Assembly (NCBI GenBank): GCA_039187315.1
Contig: JBCCZQ010000004.1
Location: 29,182 to 93,181 of the forward strand
Length of the DNA: 64,000 nucleotides
Reading direction: 5' to 3'
From: JANQQZ01 sp039187315
GTDB taxonomy: Bacteria > Planctomycetota > Phycisphaerae > Phycisphaerales > UBA1924
A program made the position numbers and the translations under genes. Every line of letters begins with the position of its first letter. Within the stretch, counting starts at the first letter, position 1. Positions 61,619 to 64,000 of this stretch are shown here, one piece after another. The notes under the pieces were generated by a model that saw only the letters and a list, made by a program, of their open reading frames with translations, was not told the DNA's origin and did not search any database.

Positions 61619-62233
61619 ATGCTGACCCCCCGCACTGGCGAGCCGATCCGACGAAGCCGGAGCTGTATCGGGCTGCTTTGCTTGGTGGCTTCGTTGCCTT
61701 GGGTGTACAGCGTGTTGGGCATAGTCCCCGGTGGTGTACTCGCGACGTACGGGCCGGATTCGATGCTGTGGGAGTTGTTCATCGCGGTCGGTTCGGCGTG
61801 CTCGCTGGTGCTGGTGTTGATCGCGCTTGCGATGATGGTGCTCATGGCGTGGCTGCGAGGCGATCGGGTGGTGCCCGGCCGGATCGTGTCGGTGGTAGTT
61901 GTGCTTGCGTTCGTCGCGGGTGTGCTGTCGGCTCGGTATCGCGTGCCGCAGCGGGCGGTGTTTACCGTGTTCAAGCCGGGTCTTGTGGCGATCGCGGATG
62001 GGCGTGTCAGTGCCGAGCGCATCGGGCCGTTTCCGATCCGGTCTGTTGCACGAGATCACGCGGGCGGCGTCTACATTCAGACGAGCGAGGAGCCGGACAT
62101 GATCGATACGACTTTCTACGGCTTCGCGCGGGATCCTGAACCTGAGACCAGTCCGTTCGGAAGGGCCGATTATCAGCTCGAACCTCTCGGCGGTGGCTGG
62201 TACGTCTTCCGAGCAAACGACGATTACTTCTAG
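61619..62233 (+). CDS. Hypothetical membrane protein
   Basis: 204 aa from the ATG at 61619, 7 bases after the gpsA stop. Three hydrophobic helices are visible (IGLLCLVASLPWVYSVLGIV, ACSLVLVLIALAMMVLMAWL and IVSVVVVLAFVAGVLSARY), followed by a beta-rich soluble part (FKPGLVAIADGRVSAERIG, GGVYIQTSEEPD, YQLEPLGGGWYVFRAND). I do not recognise the family. Its position right after gpsA suggests one mRNA. Confidence 0.75.
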   Translation: MLTPRTGEPIRRSRSCIGLLCLVASLPWVYSVLGIVPGGVLATYGPDSMLWELFIAVGSACSLVLVLIALAMMVLMAWLRGDRVVPGRIVSVVVVLAFVAGVLSARYRVPQRAVFTVFKPGLVAIADGRVSAERIGPFPIRSVARDHAGGVYIQTSEEPDMIDTTFYGFARDPEPETSPFGRADYQLEPLGGGWYVFRANDDYF

Positions 62234-62255
62234 CGGTTGTGTCAGAGGGGTGGGA

Positions 62256-62261
62256 TACGCT
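62256..62261 (+). promoter_or_regulatory. -10 box close to the start of the PhnP-like gene
   Basis: TACGCT is followed by 5 bases (CCCGT) and then ATG at 62267. The spacing is one base shorter than in the other four cases in the window. No ribosome site lies between, so a leaderless mRNA is likely. Confidence 0.45.
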
Positions 62262-62266
62262 CCCGT

Positions 62267-63115
62267 ATGCGTTTTACGTTTCTGGGCACCGGCACGAGCG
62301 CGGGGATCCCGATGATCGGGTGCGGCTGCGCTGTGTGTATGTCGGAAGATCCGCGGGACCGTCGGCTGCGGGCGAGTGCGCTGGTCGAGTGGGATGACCC
62401 GGAGGGCCAGCCGAGGGCGGTTCTGATCGATGCGAGCCCGGACCTGCGGCAGCAGGTGCTGCGTCACGAGCCGCTGCACCCGGTGGAAGGGCGTGGGCCC
62501 GGGCTGGCGCGGCTCGATGCGGTGCTGTTCACGCATAACCACGTGGACCACACGTTCGGGTTGGACGAGGTCCGCCGATTCAACGCGGTCATGCGGCAGG
62601 CGATCGACGTCTACGCGGATGCTCACACGCTCGAGCATCTTTTCCGGGTCTACGCGCACATCTTCCGGGCGGACGACAACGTGCAGCGGTCGTTCGTGGC
62701 GACGCTCGAGCCGCACGAGCTACAACCGCACGAGCCGATCGAGCTCTGGGGCGTGCGTTTCACGCCTGTGCCGATGCTTCACGGCAGGCTGCCGATTTTG
62801 GGGTTTCGGATCGAGCCGGTGGACGGGCGGTTGGTTGCGGACTGGGCGCCGCTTGTGTACGCGACGGACACATCAGCGGTACCTGACGAGGCGCGGCGGC
62901 ATCTGGTGGGTTTGCGGACGCTGGTGCTCGACGCGCTGCGTCATCGGCCGCACGAGACGCATATGACGCTCGCGCAGGCGGTGGCGGAGGCGGGTGGGAT
63001 CGGTGCCGATCGGACGCTGTTCGTGCACATGGCGCACGAGCTGCCGCATGCGGCGAGCGAGGCGGCGCTCCCGGCGTCGATGGGTCTTGCGTACGACGGG
63101 CTCCGGTTGGGCTGA
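62267..63115 (+). CDS. PhnP-like metallo-beta-lactamase fold hydrolase
   Basis: 282 aa from the ATG at 62267. The fold is clear from MRFTFLGTGTSAGIP, GCGCAVCMSED, the zinc site FTHNHVDHTFGLDEVR and the later ligands in MLHGRLPILGFR, YATDTSAVPDEARR and LVLDALRHRPHETHMTLAQA. Members include PhnP (cyclic phosphodiesterase) and tRNase Z-like or lipoate-linked enzymes; the family member here best fits PhnP-like. It is the last gene before a low-GC stretch that carries two small genes. Confidence 0.88.
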   Translation: MRFTFLGTGTSAGIPMIGCGCAVCMSEDPRDRRLRASALVEWDDPEGQPRAVLIDASPDLRQQVLRHEPLHPVEGRGPGLARLDAVLFTHNHVDHTFGLDEVRRFNAVMRQAIDVYADAHTLEHLFRVYAHIFRADDNVQRSFVATLEPHELQPHEPIELWGVRFTPVPMLHGRLPILGFRIEPVDGRLVADWAPLVYATDTSAVPDEARRHLVGLRTLVLDALRHRPHETHMTLAQAVAEAGGIGADRTLFVHMAHELPHAASEAALPASMGLAYDGLRLG

Positions 63116-63356
63116 GCTTCTGGCCTGAGCTTCTGGGCTGAGTTGGTGGGCCGAGTTTGTGGGCGGGCATGGTGGTGGCCTGTTCATGCTGGGTCGGCGG
63201 CGCGGGTGCTGCGGGCGTGTCGCGTCCGTAAACCGGTTGCGTATGGATGGAATGAAGGCGGAAGTGCAAGTGTGTGCTTGTGTTGTGCCGAGGTCCTGTG
63301 CTGGATTGAGTTTGAACCTGCATTCCGATCGGTTGAGCAGGAAAGGGATCGGCATC

Positions 63357-63521
63357 ATGAGCCCGAGCAGTCCGCGGCCGAGTGGCACCCCGAAGAAATC
63401 CCTGGTCGGGCTGAGCTTCGCATTCCCGATGCAGATGCCTCAGGGCGGGACTGGCGCCGGGAAGGATCATGCAGCGGATTCTCCGGCGAAGCCCAGGAAG
63501 CGGACGCGGTCGGGGGGCTGA
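63357..63521 (+). CDS. Small FAFP-motif protein, copy 1
   Basis: 54 aa from the ATG at 63357, with AGGAAAGGG 9 bases upstream. The frame stays open further upstream, but the ribosome site favours this start. Residues 15-31 are SLVGLSFAFPMQMPQGG. The second small gene at 63688 has SLSSLTFAFPRELPAGG at exactly residues 15-31, so the two are paralogues. Flanks differ: copy 1 has a basic tail (AKPRKRTRSGG). No known domain, signal peptide or membrane helix is seen. A peptide toxin, secreted or modified peptide, or adaptor role is possible; none can be shown from sequence. Confidence 0.55.
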   Translation: MSPSSPRPSGTPKKSLVGLSFAFPMQMPQGGTGAGKDHAADSPAKPRKRTRSGG

Positions 63522-63563
63522 CCGTGCCGATCTGCGTTGAGCCGGCTTGCGTCGGAATTTTGT

Positions 63564-63649
63564 TGCATATTGAGCTGCATACAGGGTTTGGGGGTTGCGG
63601 CTGGCCGGAGCATGCTGTTTAGTGTGGAGTCGGCGTCCGAACGTTCGGA
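63564..63649. promoter_or_regulatory. AT-richer control region with 14-bp palindrome between the two small genes
   Basis: TCCGAACGTTCGGA (63636-63649) is a perfect 14-bp palindrome, 38 bases upstream of the second small gene's ATG. TGCATA occurs at 63564-63569 and 63576-63581, 12 bases apart. Both look like operator sites. TTGTTG, TATTGA and TAGTGT in the same stretch could be promoter elements but cannot be placed with certainty. Confidence 0.5.
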
Positions 63650-63687
63650 AGCCGTGATCCGAGTCCCGCAGACCGGAACCGTATCCG

Positions 63688-63855
63688 ATGCCCTCGCCCC
63701 TGATAGCTGCTGGTGACGCCCCGGCGTCCTCGCTTTCCAGCCTGACCTTCGCGTTCCCGCGGGAGCTCCCCGCGGGCGGCGTTGTCACGGGGAGCGACGT
63801 GGAGCAGGTTCAACCGTGGGTCGGCGCCGCTGCGTTGGGCCCGGCGTCGGCCTGA
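63688..63855 (+). CDS. Small FAFP-motif protein, copy 2
   Basis: 55 aa from the ATG at 63688; no strong ribosome site is seen. Residues 15-31 are SLSSLTFAFPRELPAGG, aligned without a gap to copy 1 (10 of 17 identical: SL, L, FAFP, P, GG). The tail is acidic then Ala/Gly-rich (GSDVEQVQPWVGAAALGPAS), unlike the basic tail of copy 1. A shared core with different tails argues that the core was kept by selection. The gene lies 166 bases after copy 1. Confidence 0.55.
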   Translation: MPSPLIAAGDAPASSLSSLTFAFPRELPAGGVVTGSDVEQVQPWVGAAALGPASA

Positions 63856-63977
63856 GAGTGTTGCCTCGGCGGGCCCGCTGAAAGGGGCTTCTGACGGGAA
63901 GTCCGATGCCGCGGCTGGAGGGGTCAATGCAGCCATCCGTGGGCGATCCGCGGGCCGTCCGCTCCCCGAGCGGGGCC

Positions 63978-64000
63978 TACGATCTGCCCCATGGCCAACA
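63978..64000 (+). CDS. Possible start of a further plus-strand gene, cut by window edge
   Basis: TACGAT (63978-63983) is followed after 7 bases by ATG at 63991 and GCCAACA. This resembles the leaderless starts elsewhere in the window, but only three codons are visible, so nothing can be said of the product. Confidence 0.25.

Noticed and set aside
62760..63788. Minus-strand frame of 342 codons at the right end
   Set aside because: It is opposite the PhnP-like gene and both small genes, and its translation is Pro/Arg/Ser-rich without a domain.

Overview
The window looks like a chromosomal segment from a planctomycete, most likely of the class Phycisphaerae. The DNA is high in GC. The EF-Tu has the planctomycete-like switch I without the usual RGITI motif. 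Two secreted proteases end in paired EF-hand-like (dockerin-type) loops that finish in Gly-Cys. There is also a TIGR03790-type secreted protein, a kinase/FGE fusion and large exported proteins with low-complexity tails. This is inferred from protein features, not from rRNA, which is absent.

Layout. 0-10 kb: secreted and signalling proteins (partial TIGR03790-like protein, M14 carboxypeptidase, a lipoprotein coupled to a pseudokinase-FGE protein, and a chemoreceptor with a haem-binding sensor domain), then tRNA-Leu. 10-13 kb: DoxX-like protein, tmk and plsY. 13-18.6 kb: a minus-strand regulatory block (SpoIIE-type phosphatase, a TPR-containing exported protein, anti-sigma-like protein, ECF sigma factor). 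18.7-25 kb: metG, an exported protein, a 7Fe-type ferredoxin, a CarH-like B12 protein without a DNA-binding domain, two small minus-strand genes (one with a polyacidic tail) and two membrane proteins. 25.1-29.6 kb: a compact phage-derived cassette with a terminase-like ATPase/nuclease, a GNAT protein and an ABC ATPase that together look like a split COG2401 protein, an HTH protein, and a divergent S24-type repressor. 29.9-39 kb: an HTH-membrane protein, a GbsR-like regulator, a UbiA-type prenyltransferase, a subtilase, a Ycf46-like AAA ATPase and a secreted protein with an Asp-Pro repeat tail. 39.2-42.7 kb: translation and secretion core (tRNA-Thr, tuf, rpmG, tRNA-Trp, secE, nusG). 42.8-63.1 kb: AsmA-like giant protein, M42-type peptidase with DEAD-box helicase, an LPS-type glycosyltransferase and kinase pair, methyltransferase, BshB1-like deacetylase, exported AhpD-like protein, mgtE, alpha/beta hydrolase, CPT-type P1B ATPase, gpsA and a PhnP-like hydrolase. 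63.3-63.9 kb: two tandem small proteins sharing a FAFP motif, with a perfect palindrome between them.

How the genes work together. tmk, plsY and gpsA supply nucleotide and phospholipid precursors. The ECF/anti-sigma pair, phosphatase, pseudokinase and chemoreceptor form a dense signalling layer. Several genes (tmk, metG, mgtE, the LPS-kinase-like gene) have a TANNNT hexamer exactly 6 bases before the start codon, which suggests leaderless transcription. The two most unusual pieces are the phage-derived cassette at 25-29.6 kb and the paired small proteins at the right end.
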